Shown here: piece after piece, positions 38,151 through 61,900 of the stretch
How positions within the stretch are numbered: the first letter of the stretch is position 1
How the letters are laid out: every line of letters starts with the position of its first letter
Assembly: GCA_038501785.1 (NCBI GenBank)
Contig: JBAMJR010000469.1
Location: 62,501-126,500, forward strand
Length of the DNA: 64,000 bases
Reading direction: 5' to 3'
Source of the DNA: Myoxocephalus aenaeus
Lineage: Eukaryota; Chordata; Actinopteri; Perciformes; Cottidae
Made by a program: the position numbers and the translations under genes
The notes under the pieces: generated by a model
The model's database searches: none
The model's input: only the letters and a program-made list of their open reading frames with translations
What the model was told of the DNA's origin: nothing

Positions 38151-39860
38151 TCAGGAAGTGACCTTCTTCTTCATCACCCTCCTCCCGGTCTGGCGGGGCA
38201 GGGGAGCCGGGGGCGGGGCCGGGGGCGGGGCCGGGGGCGGAGCCGGGCCGGCGTTGGTGGTGCGGTCGGCCTTGACCTCGTCGATGAAGGTTTCTATGGC
38301 GGTGAACTTCTCGGTGAGGTCGCCCAGGTGAGCTTTCAGGGCGTTGAACTCCTTGTAGAGGTCCTCCAAGGCCTCCGCCAGCGGCTGGATCCTGGACGGG
38401 AACCCGGGGAGAGAAGAGCGTTCATCTGGTTCAAGATTCACACTCTGAGCCTCTTTCAAAGATACAGATGTAAAAGTTTCAGTGTGTTTCAAATTCGACT
38501 TGAGGAGTAAAGACGACATAAAGAGACAATATGAGTTACAGAAGTGTGAAGAACAGTTTAGTGGAAGTCAACGGTGAACATTTACTCAAGTACGGTTCTG
38601 AACTAAAACTTTGAGGAACTTCCTGTAAAACTTTGTGACTCCAGTTGATGTTTAATGTTTGAGATAAACTGAAGGATGAAGAAAAACCTCTTGGATCCGC
38701 TGGAAAATACATCGTCACAAAGCTGTTTGTTCTTTTAGAGACACGAGGTTCTCACAGGACTACAAACACATGATGAGCGTATAGAATATGATGCATTGAT
38801 GAAGATTAAACTACATAAGAGAATAAAAAGAGTTAAAACGCAGCATACACATTAATGCAGCAGATAATCCAGAAACCAGTTTTTTTACTGATCAATCAAT
38901 ACTTTTACTGTATGTACTTTAAGTGCACGTTGCTCATAATACTTCAATACTTTTACTGTATGTACTTTAAGTGCACGTTGCTCATAATACTTCAATACTT
39001 TTACTGTATGTACTTTAAGTGCACGTTGCTCATAATACTTCAACACTTTTACTGTATGTACTTTAAGTGCACGTTGCTCATAATACTTCAACACTTTTGC
39101 AAAGTGTAGTATTTTGCAGTGTAGTATCAGTGAAGGACCGGAATACTTCTCGTGTGACTCTCGGCTGTTTTGAAGGAGCAGACTTTTCCGTGAGTGAAAT
39201 GAAACGTCTCCCACAGGAATGTGTTTTGTCCTTCAGCTGAGCGTAAAGTCGGCAGACTCTGCGGCCGATGCCGTCATAAGAAACTGAAACGGCAATTTAG
39301 AAGTCAGAATAGAAACGCGCTGTTATTGTGTGAAAGGAGTTTTCCACAAAGGAAGTCTGGGGTTTCCGGCCTCCGCCGCAGTTTAGGGAGCAGACATCAT
39401 TATGGGAACATTGATGGAGCCGCATGTTTATGGGACATTCTCTGCCTTTCTTTACTTGCATTTGGCCAAATGGCTGCTCTGTGTGCAGCTTTTTCTTTTC
39501 TCTTAGTTTTTTTAAAGTTTGCTCTCAATTCCATTTTCTTTCCTTTTCTGTTCCGGCTTCAAAGTCTTTTCACAGAACTTTGCTCGAATACATTTTAAAT
39601 AATAATGCTGTAACGGAAAATATCTTGCACCAATGAACTGTTTTATAGTATGTATTATATTTAGACTGCTCAACTGAGCTGCTGCTGGCTTTTAATAAAA
39701 GTCAGGAAGGATCCTCTGGAGCAGTTTGTTAATACAGTTTGTCTGGAAGGATTCTAATGTGTTCTTGACTTCAGTCTTCATCTTCTTACGTTCATAAACA
39801 TCAGTCTTAGTTCTCAGAAATCCTCCTTTGCGAACTTCACTGAAACATACAGTACATTAC

Positions 39861-39924
<64 letters not shown>

Positions 39925-40890
39925 GTAATGTATCATAATAATATATTGTTACGATACGTGGAGATACGTAGAGATACATTACGATACGATATGATATGTT
40001 ACGATACGATACGATACTTTGCAATACATTACGATACGTGGAGATGGGATACGTTACGATACATTACGATGCAATATGTTAAGATATGATACGATATTCT
40101 GAGCGCCTTATCCCTCTGATAACCGTCCGTACCGGGCGTAGTCGGGCAGGACAGACTGGTGGTCGTTCTGCAGAAGTCCTCTCATCTCGGTCATGATGTC
40201 GAACCTCCAGTCGTCCAGGACCTGAGTGAGGTTGGCCACGCCGCGCATGTTCACCCTCTCAGCTGGGACAAGAGATCACAAAGACAACACAGAGCTGGTG
40301 ACACGGGGTAAAGCACAAAAGAGGTTCATGATAGAGATCGCTAAAATACCGTTTCCTGCTCGATCTGCCTGAAAAAGAGTTTAAAGAAGATCCAAACGTG
40401 TGGTTCTGTGAGTCGTCAGCCTATTGGGACGTTTTCTATGAGGACGTCTGGTTTCTGCCACAAAGACCCAGCGGCTTAAGGCTCACGTTAAAGTCAGTCA
40501 GTACCGTAGAAGATTAGCTTGTTCCAGGTCCAAATGTACCTTTTCATTTTGACAACTTCAGAAATCCTGTAAATATTTGAGTATTTATATTTATATATAT
40601 TTAGTATTCAGAAGCGGTGGTCTGCCGTCATAAGACCCCGATAGAGCGTCAACACCACGAGGCTTCCACACATCGACACGCAGCTCTGCCTTCACTTCTA
40701 AAGCGTTGACATCCCGATGAGCCCTGAACTTGACCTTTGACCCCCGGGGATAAACAGAGTAATCTGGGTGCTCACAGCCATCCCTGTCGTTGGCGGGGGT
40801 CTTTGACGCCGGGCGGCGCTTCTGGCCCAGGACCGACACCGCGGCAACGCCCAGAACCAGCAGCAGCAGCACGGTCACTTTGGAGGCCAT
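38151..40890 (-). CDS. Predicted small secreted coiled-coil protein, three exons, family unknown
   Basis: Exons in transcript order: 40890-40776, 40262-40133, 38391-38151. The donors (GTGAGC, GTACGG) and acceptors (TGTCCCAG, CCCGTCCAG) join in phases 1 and 2 without a stop, giving 161 residues. The start (MASKVTVLLLLVLGVAAVSV) is a clear signal peptide with likely cleavage after VLG. A basic KRRPASK segment follows, then about 85 residues with heptad-like hydrophobics (exons 2-3), an APPP repeat and a basic C-terminus ending KKKVTS. There is no transmembrane segment after the signal, so export is inferred. The APPP repeat comes from a 12-bp GC-rich tandem repeat near 38201-38245. I do not recognise the family. 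A longer reading of exon 1 runs upstream through a (CA)n tract and is not credible. Candidate poly(A): TTTATT at 38039-38044. Confidence 0.6.
38896..39098 (+). repeat. 48-bp tandem repeat, four units
   Basis: Unit beginning ACTTTTACTGTATGTACTTT and including GTGCACGTTGCTCATAAT. It lies in the intron between exons 2 and 3... measured on the minus strand, of the small secreted-protein gene. The ACTTTTACT theme also appears at 36.3-36.75 kb and 54.3-54.45 kb, suggesting origin from a common teleost repeat. Confidence 0.9.
39850..40096. repeat. (TA)n with inverted flanks, then degenerate ATACG repeats
   Basis: CATTACGATG, then (TA)n of about 56 bp (39,865-39,920), then CATCGTAATG forms a perfect palindrome around the microsatellite. 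Beyond it, to about 40,096, are degenerate ACGATACGAT/GAGATACG units. It lies just below exon 2 (40,133) of the secreted-protein gene, 37 bp inside the intron. Confidence 0.9.
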
Positions 40891-40934
40891 GTTGGACCAG
40901 CACCTGGGGGGGGGGGGGACACGAGCACAAGAGT

Positions 40935-40936
<2 letters not shown>

Positions 40937-40980
<44 letters not shown>

Positions 40981-41106
40981 AGTTGCCATGGCAATACGTC
41001 ATAGCTTCCCAACCGTGAAAGATGGAGTCATGGAACTTTACAGACGTCTAGTTGAGATCAAAATGAAGGTTGAGGTGAAGATGGGTGTGGTCCGAGCAAG
41101 GGTTAC

Positions 41107-41153
<47 letters not shown>
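40937..41153 (+). repeat. (TG)n and (CA)n tracts upstream of the secreted-protein gene
   Basis: (TG)n at 40,937-40,978 lies 47 bp 5' of the minus-strand ATG at 40,890 and may be in its 5' UTR or promoter; (CA)n is at 41,110-41,153. A G10 run at 40,907-40,918 lies between ATG and repeat. Confidence 0.93.
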
Positions 41154-41155
<2 letters not shown>

Positions 41156-43027
41156 TACGCCCTTGGCCTTAGCTTCGTGGCAGGAGTGATTTTATGGCAA
41201 GATGGTCTCCTACTTTATATTTACAATGAATTAAATCACTGTTTTTATTGTAAAAGGTGTCACTCCTTCTAACTTCTATGTTTAGATATTTTAATATCTT
41301 TTTTGTTTGTTTGTTTTTTGTTTCATCATGATGAACTTTTACTTGAACCACATATCTGGGAAAATATGTACCACACATATTTGAAATAAAAATCTTGAAA
41401 CGATTCGATTTTCATACAGAAATAACTCAACTTTAAATATATATTTTTTTCAGTGTTACATATGTATATTATTTAATTATATCTTATTCTTATCCTGAAT
41501 TTTATTCTCACATTTTATTTAATCGTCTATTTCTTGACTTAATACCTTAAAATGTCTCATGTAAAAGATTTAAAATAAACTTTAAATGTGCTGAACAAAG
41601 AAACCTGCCTCTGCTTGAGTTCAATCCTTTTTATTCTAATCTGTTTATTGGTCGACAGCCTTTATGTTGTTGAGCTCTGTGACTCACGTCTCCACTTAAA
41701 CCATCATGTTGTTTTGCTGACTGATCAATTGATTAGAAGTAATTGCCACCGTTTGTTTAATGAAGATTGAGTCCATTTTATTATTCCATCTTCATCAAGT
41801 CAAAGGCCTGAGAGGTGAGTATTTTAATACATTAGTATGATTACATCACGTCTCTCTGCTTCTTATGGGCTTTAAGAGCTGGATGTCCTCTGAGTCAGCG
41901 TGCTGCAGCTTCTACACTTAAACCTCACGGCTTCAATCAATCCCGATAAAGCCGAGAAGAAGGAAATCTAACTTCTCCGAGAGAGAACTTCTAAGTCTTC
42001 CGGGCGTGTCGGAGGGCGAACGGTGGAAGAAGCCCGGGGCTAAACGCTCCGCTCCTGCAGTCGGCTCCCATGAAGGAAGGAGTCCGAGCAGCCGGCAGAC
42101 GGCGACACACAAAGGGAGCTGAGGAGATCTGCAGAGACCTGCCGAGTGCAAACGACCTCAGACGCCCTGCTTGTTCCAGTTACATCAGTCCAATAAGACA
42201 CGGAGGCTCTGCATCGACTGTGTGGCGACTTCCACTTGTTTGAAAAGACATTTAAAGGTTCAGATTCCCTTTGAACATAAAACAGTGATTCTCTGTATCT
42301 TTAAGTCTCAGACCTCTTCTGCAGGTCCGAAGTGTTGCAAACACTATTTTTCAGAACCTCAATGGTTTTCAGGAAAACCGAGTTTTTCCGTCACTTAAAA
42401 TTCACTCAGATTGTCTGGAGCGCCGTCTAGTGGCCATTAAAGGAACTGCAGTGTAAAACACTATAAAAATAACACTGTATATTACAACATGGTCAGTTTG
42501 CAGACTTGAACCCAGCTGGTTATTTTCTCTTGTCAACAAGAATCCCATGAAAAGACCAAAACCAATGTATGAGTACCATGAACCCGTTACTCACTAGATA
42601 GAAGTTTCAATTCAACTAAATTGCATTCACTATTATATATTATTTTACTTATTGAGGTAAATATATTTTCTTTTATATATATTACGGTCGCAGTTTTAAA
42701 CACTCGGTTAACGTTGTGAATTGAAACAAAACAAAACAAAAGTATTGATTAGGTTTACTGATGAAATGATATTTGCTATTTGTAAAGATGAACGTCTTCA
42801 GTTTGACTCAACAAGCTCTGACCTGAGAGCCTCAGACAGGAAGTCAGGCGGCATTGAGAGACGCTCCAACACGTCGTTGGCTTCTAATGGTTGACTTGAA
42901 CACAACATGAGCTCCAGTTGAACCGGGGACACCCGGAGGATGTTGTTGTTATCTCTTGATGCAGAATTAACCAACTCCCCAAAAACCATTCAATCACACA
43001 CACATCAACCCCTCTGACCCTACATGT

Positions 43028-43028
<1 letters not shown>

Positions 43029-43073
<45 letters not shown>

Positions 43074-43149
43074 ATGAAAACACACATAAACAACACACTG
43101 AGAATGTACATGTGTGCCATCTCTCTCTCTCTCTCCCTCTCTCTCTCTC

Positions 43150-43231
<82 letters not shown>
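43029..43231 (+). repeat. (CA)n, (CT)n and (GT)n cluster
   Basis: (CA)n 43,029-43,070, (CT)n 43,120-43,150 and (GT)n 43,151-43,231. The opposed CA and GT tracts could fold back on each other. Confidence 0.95.
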
Positions 43232-43234
<3 letters not shown>

Positions 43235-43906
43235 CAGGTTTTCTCAAAGCCACAGCTTCTTTTCTTTCATTTTTTCTTCTTCTTTCAAGCAACCAAAATC
43301 TCGTCAGCTCTAACCGGGGCTCAATCTGGCAGCCATGAAATAAGTTTGGCCCGGCGGTGAAAGAAGCTACGCGGAAGAATTGCAGAATTTCTGAAATTCA
43401 TTCAATATTTAAACGGCAGATGCCTGATTCAAATTCATGCTCGACATTAAAAAGAGTCCCATTCGGTTTCATCTCCAGCGTGCATTACACTTACTGTGCC
43501 CACGCTGTTATGTGCAGCATGAATACACTCATGTTTTATTTCTACGCAGCTGCAATATTTAGAGATTTTTTATTTTAATCCATCGGCACTTTTATTTTTA
43601 CTTTGTTTGTTTTGGTTTCAGCTCAAATGAAGCAACTTTGAACACAAAGGAAATCAAGCTGCAAACACAAAGCAGCACAACCTTGACACCGTTAACTAAC
43701 GGCCTTCTCTTCATGCCTGAGGCTGAAAGCAGGAAATGGATATGATCGATATGCACGTACCTGATTACCAGCTGTGATACCTGTTGGATTCTCAGCTCCT
43801 CTTCTGCAGCTTCCCCAGCGTCCCAACAGAAGGCAGTGGCAAGCAGGAGACGAGCAGAGAGAGAGGAGGAAACACACACCCAGCTGCACTGGCATGCATG
43901 CACATG

Positions 43907-43910
<4 letters not shown>

Positions 43911-43959
<49 letters not shown>

Positions 43960-44047
43960 CAGCCACCGTCATTATGGAGGCCTGGAGGTCAAAACTGTGT
44001 GGTTTGAGGTTTGAGGCAAAGCTCCAGCACCGGTTTCATCTGATTTG

Positions 44048-44137
<90 letters not shown>
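43911..44137 (+). repeat. (CA)n and (TG)n tracts, opposed
   Basis: (CA)n at 43,911-43,956 and (TG)n at 44,051-44,137 separated by 95 bp. A poor AAAGAATAAAAG-type repeat follows at 44,240-44,350. Confidence 0.94.
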
Positions 44138-44138
<1 letters not shown>

Positions 44139-44984
44139 TGTGTTGTTTTTCTTTCCTGTGATTCGTCACATTCACGTCCTGAATCTTTCAGAAATGAGAT
44201 CATTGGTGGTTTTTATACCATTCTGTGCTTATGCTCTGGAAGAAAGAACGAAAGAATAAAAGAAAGAAAAGCAATTAAAAAAGAATAGAAACAATAAAAG
44301 AATAAAAGAAAGAATAAAAAGAATAAAAGAAAGACAGAATAAAAGAAAGACAGAGCACAGAAACTTCCATAAGAATCAAAACACCTCATTATTATTATTT
44401 ATTTAGTTATTTCTTGTTTTCATGTCAACAGAGTTTATTGCAGGTCAGTGTTTTTTTCTTCTTTTAAGCAGTTTTACTTCCTAAGTCTGTATTTATTTCG
44501 CAAAATATTTTTTCACAAAAGTACAAGGTTTTATTTGAGTGTTTCAGATTAATCATTGCATAATACATATATTACAACATATGGAAGGATTGTTAAAGCC
44601 CTCAAGTAGTTTAAATTTGAGTCGGTATTATCGGCTTCATTTTCATATTATATCTAGGCTCCATCCAAAAGTGTTGTTGAATAAATAATCAGGTTTTGCT
44701 TTGAATGATCTCCATCCTGACAGATTCAAACATTCCAGCTGAGATATCCGTCACTTCACAAGTTAGGAAAGTGGATCAAATGCTTTTAAAAGAACTGAGA
44801 CGCTGAGATGAATACAGACGCTGATCCGCTCAGAGAGGCCGTTCATTTCCCTCCAATGTGCTTTATTAGTGGAAGACAATGGGGCCAAAGATGAGTAATA
44901 ATTCATATTATTATTATAAACAAGATACAAGTCATAAACTCAAGAAATAGAAGAAAACAAGTTAATTGTTGACTTCTATTTCTT

Positions 44985-45019
<35 letters not shown>

Positions 45020-45713
45020 AATTTGTCTGCTCTAAAAAACAAGGGAACATTTCCAACACTGCTCACATGAAGATTTCAACTTGCAAATTTCTATTTCAAC
45101 ATAACGTCCGGAATTGACCAATGAGGAGCGAGCTAGCTTGACCAGCAATTTTTGGCTGCTTTTGTTGTGACTTTACATTATTATGACATTATTAGCTGAT
45201 CATGTGACCCTCACCTGCACATCATCACATTGTACTGTAAAGCTGCCTTGTTACGGCTTTTAATGGATAACAATCCTTGAAACTGTCAGCTTTCTTGAAA
45301 ATGTATTAAAGCGTTTTTAAAGTGTAAAAACCCGTTAAATGTGCAGAGTGACGCCGCAGTTAATACAATTAGATTTACACCTTAAAGGAACAAAGTTTGT
45401 TTTTCTTCTGCTTGCCAGGCATATAAGTGACTCTGTACTTTTTGTCTATTAAAAGAAATATAATAACAAATAATAAAACATTTAAGATAGATAGATAGTT
45501 GAAAAACATAGAATATAATTAAACTGCTGGAATGAAATATGGCTGTCCTGCATACACTTGTGAAAATCATCGGAAAGAAACAACATTTTAGGGGGAAACG
45601 TAATATGAAGTCGTAGGTGGGGAAATAAAGAGGTTGGCCAGCTCAACTTCTTTCTCCCACATGATTGGCTCTTAGACACGTCAGTCAGAAGTTCTCCATT
45701 TCCGGTCTGTCCC

Positions 45714-45726
45714 GTTGCTAAGTAAC
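45714..45726 (+). promoter_or_regulatory. RFX X-box upstream of ttc30
   Basis: The 13-mer GTTGCTAAGTAAC fits the RFX consensus (GTNRCC, 0-3 spacer, RGYAAC) with one mismatch and near dyad symmetry. It lies 119 bp upstream of the chosen ATG, within the range typical of ciliary gene promoters. An inverted CCAAT box (ATTGG) lies about 45 bp further upstream, near 45664. Ciliary IFT genes are established RFX targets, so motif and gene function agree. Occupancy is inferred. Confidence 0.75.
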
Positions 45727-45844
45727 ATCTCAAGCCCTAACGTCCGTCCGCTAAACTGAAGCTAGCTCTATGCTCTCTTTTTTTAATCATTTTAGGAGAA
45801 AGCCACAACGTGATTTATCATCATTAACACAACTGGTTGAAGCC

Positions 45845-57579
<11,735 letters not shown>

Positions 57580-57710
57580 CGTCATCACATACGTGACATT
57601 TCTGTCAGGGACATTTGAACTGCGATCAAGAGACGGTCAACACGCGTGATGAGGTCTGCTGCGCAAACCTTGTATGACTTCCGCCAAGAGGCTGTTGGAC
57701 GTTCTCTTGT

Positions 57711-57713
<3 letters not shown>

Positions 57714-57774
<61 letters not shown>
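57714..57774 (+). repeat. (CA)n tract in the presumed ttc30 3' UTR
   Basis: Lies 135 bp after the stop codon and before the AATAAA at 58,108, so it would be transcribed into the mature 3' UTR. Confidence 0.93.
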
Positions 57775-57776
<2 letters not shown>

Positions 57777-58107
57777 CCCACAGGGGAAGCTTTTATTTTG
57801 AAATGGCTCCAGGAGATCTTACATAATCGGTTTGTGTTGTTTCTCTCTTTATGGCCTCCTCACAGTCACCAAGCAGACATGATTCACAGTGATACTCACT
57901 CATGCACTCTTATAGAGGGATAACGTGTAAATACAGCAGACAGAGTTTTACTGGTGGTTTATTCTGCTAATATGAAATACATGATAACGTTTTGTATGCC
58001 AGATCATCTACAGACATTCATAGTTCATGCATATATCCTCTTTGGTCTTTGTACAGCCGGCCCTCTATTGTGGCTTTATATTCTGTAGATAAACATAAGT
58101 TAAAGGA

Positions 58108-58113
58108 AATAAA
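58108..58113 (+). terminator. Likely poly(A) signal of ttc30
   Basis: AATAAA lies about 530 bp after the stop codon, beyond a (CA)n tract in the presumed 3' UTR at 57714-57774. It is the first canonical hexamer I noticed on this strand after the coding region. Cleavage would fall near 58130, before the convergent neighbour's 3' end. Confidence 0.5.
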
Positions 58114-58388
58114 GAGGAGTTTCGGCTTAATATGATGTTTTTGTTTTTAGATCAATATAATGATGTTTAAATCAGGCTTTTAATGACCAATATCTTGAAC
58201 CTGTTTTTAAGCATTTTTACAGACAGATCCTACAGAAACGCTGTAAGAACCACTAACGACACTAATTCTATGACTATCTATATGTTATATATATATATTA
58301 AAGTTACCAAATGTGCACTTCATTTTGAGAGGGTGGATACATCCTCCAGACTTTGAAGAGACATTGGCTGAAAACATGATGATTCAAG

Positions 58389-58394
58389 TTTATT
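58389..58394 (-). terminator. Candidate poly(A) signal of the C16orf89-like gene
   Basis: TTTATT on the plus strand reads AATAAA on the minus strand, about 560 bp past the stop codon of the convergent gene. If both poly(A) calls are right, the two transcripts end about 250 bp apart, tail to tail, without overlap. Confidence 0.35.
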
Positions 58395-58953
58395 TTCTCA
58401 TATATTTACCACTTTAGTCTCTGAATATTCCCCCCCAGCCCTGGCTCCGGAATGATTCTTGTGTTTTGACTCTAATGTGACGTTTACATTCTGATCTCTC
58501 CTCTGCCAACGTTTCCTCTGTGACCTGAAATACAATATCTAATTATTTATGTCACTAACTATCCCGTCGACTATTACTCAGAAACCATGTGGCAAAAAAA
58601 AAGAAAAGAAGCTAAATATGAAGCGCTGGTTTACCCTGATGTCATTAATGAAGACATAATACATTCTTGCCCCACAACACAACATCCTGGAGACGCGTCC
58701 TGTCTGAACCTGAACCTCAAGTTAACAATCTGCTGGATTTGAGCCGCTGCGGTCCTCGTTTGGGATGAACTAGATCCAAAGCTGGAGGTCAGATTCAGCA
58801 CCTGAGGATATAAGAAAGAAAGAAAAATAAAGGTCTCATGCTCATGACGCAACATACAGTAATCTCCCCACTGCGGGTCTAACAAAGGATTCTCTTCTAC
58901 GGCGTCAGGGGTCCAGCTGCCGTTACCTGACGACCTGCAGCGTTTTACAGGGT

Positions 58954-61900
58954 TCAGGAGAGCGGCCTCTTCGTTATGTCCTGTTCTGCCAGGTAGTAGT
59001 TCAGGTATCCTCCCAGAGCCCCGACGGCCACCGCCGTCATGTGACTGGAGCAGCCGTCTGAGGGACGAGAACAAAAAGACCAACGGGAACACGTTCAATA
59101 CCAAAACCTCCTGGAAGCCAAAGTTCTGCATTCAAGTCAACAAGTATAACAGTAAAAAGTACAGTGTGGAAAATAGAGACCGTAGAGACTAAATGAAGTT
59201 AGAGTGAATCTAATCATGCATCCTGGTACATCTTCTACTCTATCAGATGTGTCTCAGTACCTGGAAGGATCTTCTCCCTCCTCCTCACTCTCCTGTGCGG
59301 CTGCATCTGTTCCAGCAGCTCGTCTCCGATGATCTGAGAGATGATGCTCTCTGAGAAAACACACAGAAGATGAACTCTTCCTCCTCCTTCATCCAGTGAA
59401 TGAAGTCTTCATCTGTTAAATCCTCTTCAGTGAAAACCGTGTGATTTAAAAAAACAGTTGGAGATCATTTCTGACACGATGAGGTCTGAGCTCTGATGTA
59501 AACAGACAGGAAACTGACCAACAGTTAAATGAGCCATCGATAAATGGAAAGCATGGGTCAGGACAGGTCCAATGTTCTGAGATAAAACACTAAATATACA
59601 GATTAAAACTGTAATTTGACCGCGATGCTCCTTTATAAATAAGGAGATGCCTGTGATGCATTGTGCTTTTTAGCCAAACACTCACTGTCTCTCCCGAAGC
59701 AGCCCACTTCCTCGTCCTGCAGCCGCAGGACGTGCTGCAGCCAATCAGCTTTGTAGAAGTCGGAGAAGCCGCTCAGCCCACAGATCAGGACTGTTGGCGG
59801 CGAGCAGAGCAACGAGTCAGTCGACCTTCACTCGCCTCCTCTATCCTTCATCACACATTTACATTTGTTCCTTCTGTCTGCACCTTTCTATCAGTTTCTC
59901 TTGAAAAGACACATTAAGGCAAATAAAGAAATTATCTAATTAAAGGGATTTCTGCACACTTTATAGATTTCAAGAAGCATAAACTAAAGCAAAAAACACT
60001 TAAAACACTTAAAACACTCATCTCCATTGACTTTAGTCTGCTGTGGTTGATTTAAATAATACAATTAGGTCTAAAAGTGATTAAACTTCTTGTCAATTTC
60101 TATTAGAAATAATTAGACAATATTGTCTGATTTGTTTTCCACCTTTTGCAAAACTTGTGAGAAAAAGTCTAACTTCAAAAATCCTTCAAAAAATAATACT
60201 ACAGCAAAGAGACACTCGATATAAAATGAAATATAAAAAATAATAATAATGTGGGAAGAGCAACTATTGATAATCAAATCATCGTGTTACAAACTTTTTA
60301 ATAAAAAATGCCAAATATTCTCTGAATCAAATGTCTAATGTGAGAATAGTGTTTTATATCATTCTAAACTGAAGATCTTTGGGGTTTTCGACTGTTGGTC
60401 GGACAAAACTAAACATCTGAAGTGTGATTACGACAAAACTTTAAAGGAGTTTAAACCAACAGAGGTGGAAATCTGTTACATTTTTTTGAAAGCATGAAAA
60501 TCGCAAGAAGTGGAGAAACAAGTTTCTTAACTGACATAACATGCAAAACATATGCAGTTTGAAATCAGAAGGATATGTATGAACCCATGTTGAAATAGAA
60601 ACCACAAAGAGAGGCGTTTAAAAACTCACTGTTTTCAATGAAGATGTCCACCGTCTGTTCGGTCAGACCGTCCCTCATGATGTCCTGGTTGGTCTTCATC
60701 ATGTTGGAGCAGAAGATCTTCTGGTAGCTGCGCTCCGTCATGTTGGCTCGAGACGCCCGAGCGTCGCCCTTCAGCAGGTTGGTGCAGCCTCTCTGACACC
60801 GACACAAAGAGAGTTTATGTTCCTGCTCTCTGAGCTCCTGACCTGAGATGTAACGCCACCCACGGGACAAATGTATGGCATGTGTTAAAGCTGCATTTCT
60901 CTACTTCTATACAACTAGGGGGCGGCTCCTCTGGTTGTATAGAAGTCTATGCTTCATGTGTTAAAGCTGCATTTCTCTACTTCTATACAACTAGGGGGCG
61001 GCTCCTCTGGTTGTATAGAAGTCTATGCTTCATGTGTTAAAGCTGCATTCTCTCTCCTGACCACCAGGGGGCGACTCCTCTGGTTGTATAGAAGTCAATG
61101 CTTCATGTGTTAAAGCTGCATTCTCTCTCCTGACCACCAGGGGGCGACTCCTCTGGTTGTATAGAAGTCTATGCTTCATGTGTTAAAGCTGCATTCTCTC
61201 TCCTGACCACCAGGGGGCGACTCCTCTGGTTGTATAGAAGTATATGCTTCATGTGTTAAAGCTGCATTCTCTCTCCTGACCACCAGGGGGCGACTCCTCT
61301 GGTTGTGTAGAAGTCTATGCTTCATGTGTTAAAGCTGCATTCTCTCTCCTGACCACCAGGGGGTGACTCCTCTGGTTGTATAGAAGTCTATGCTTCATGT
61401 GTTAAAGCTGCATTCTCTCTCCTGACCACCAGGGGGAGACTCCTCTGGTTGTATAGAAGTCTATCTTCATGTGTTAAAGCTGCATTCTCTCTCCTGACCA
61501 CCAGGGGGCTTCTAGACGCTCCTTCAGTTGAGGCTCAGTGAAGCGTCTCACCATGCGTCCGATCATGAAGTAGAGCAGCTGGTGGGACAGCGAGTAGTGA
61601 GGGCAGCCGAAGCGCGTCATGGTGTCCCGGCAGGGTTTGGTGACGATGCAGGGCGTCCCGTTCATCTTCCTGAGAAGAAACTCACGATGAAACCAACGAG
61701 TCTTTTACTTTCTCTGCTTGGTTTCAGTTTGTTTTGTCCTTCAAATTGTTTGAGATTTAATTTACACTGACAGAAGAAAATCCTCACTTTGGACTAAATG
61801 GAGGAAAATATTTGTTTGTATTAAAGTTGTTTACCTTGTGTTTTCTTCTAGGAATATTACCTGTAAATCAACATGGACTTTTCCTTCTGAACCCCGAAAA

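Larger units (their letters stand above)
41154..45660. other. Intergenic between the secreted-protein gene and ttc30
   Basis: Mostly AT-rich sequence with the CA/GT clusters at 43.0-44.1 kb. Unique sequence at 43,330-43,580 could be conserved non-coding DNA. No exon was recognised on either strand. Confidence 0.45.

Noticed and set aside
40891..40989. Upstream extension of the secreted protein through a Thr-His repeat
   Set aside because: It is a translated (CA)n tract, and the signal peptide starts cleanly at 40,890.
45770..45844. In-frame upstream ATG extending ttc30 by 25 residues
   Set aside because: Weak start context and an extension not expected from family length; the ATG at 45,845 has a better context.
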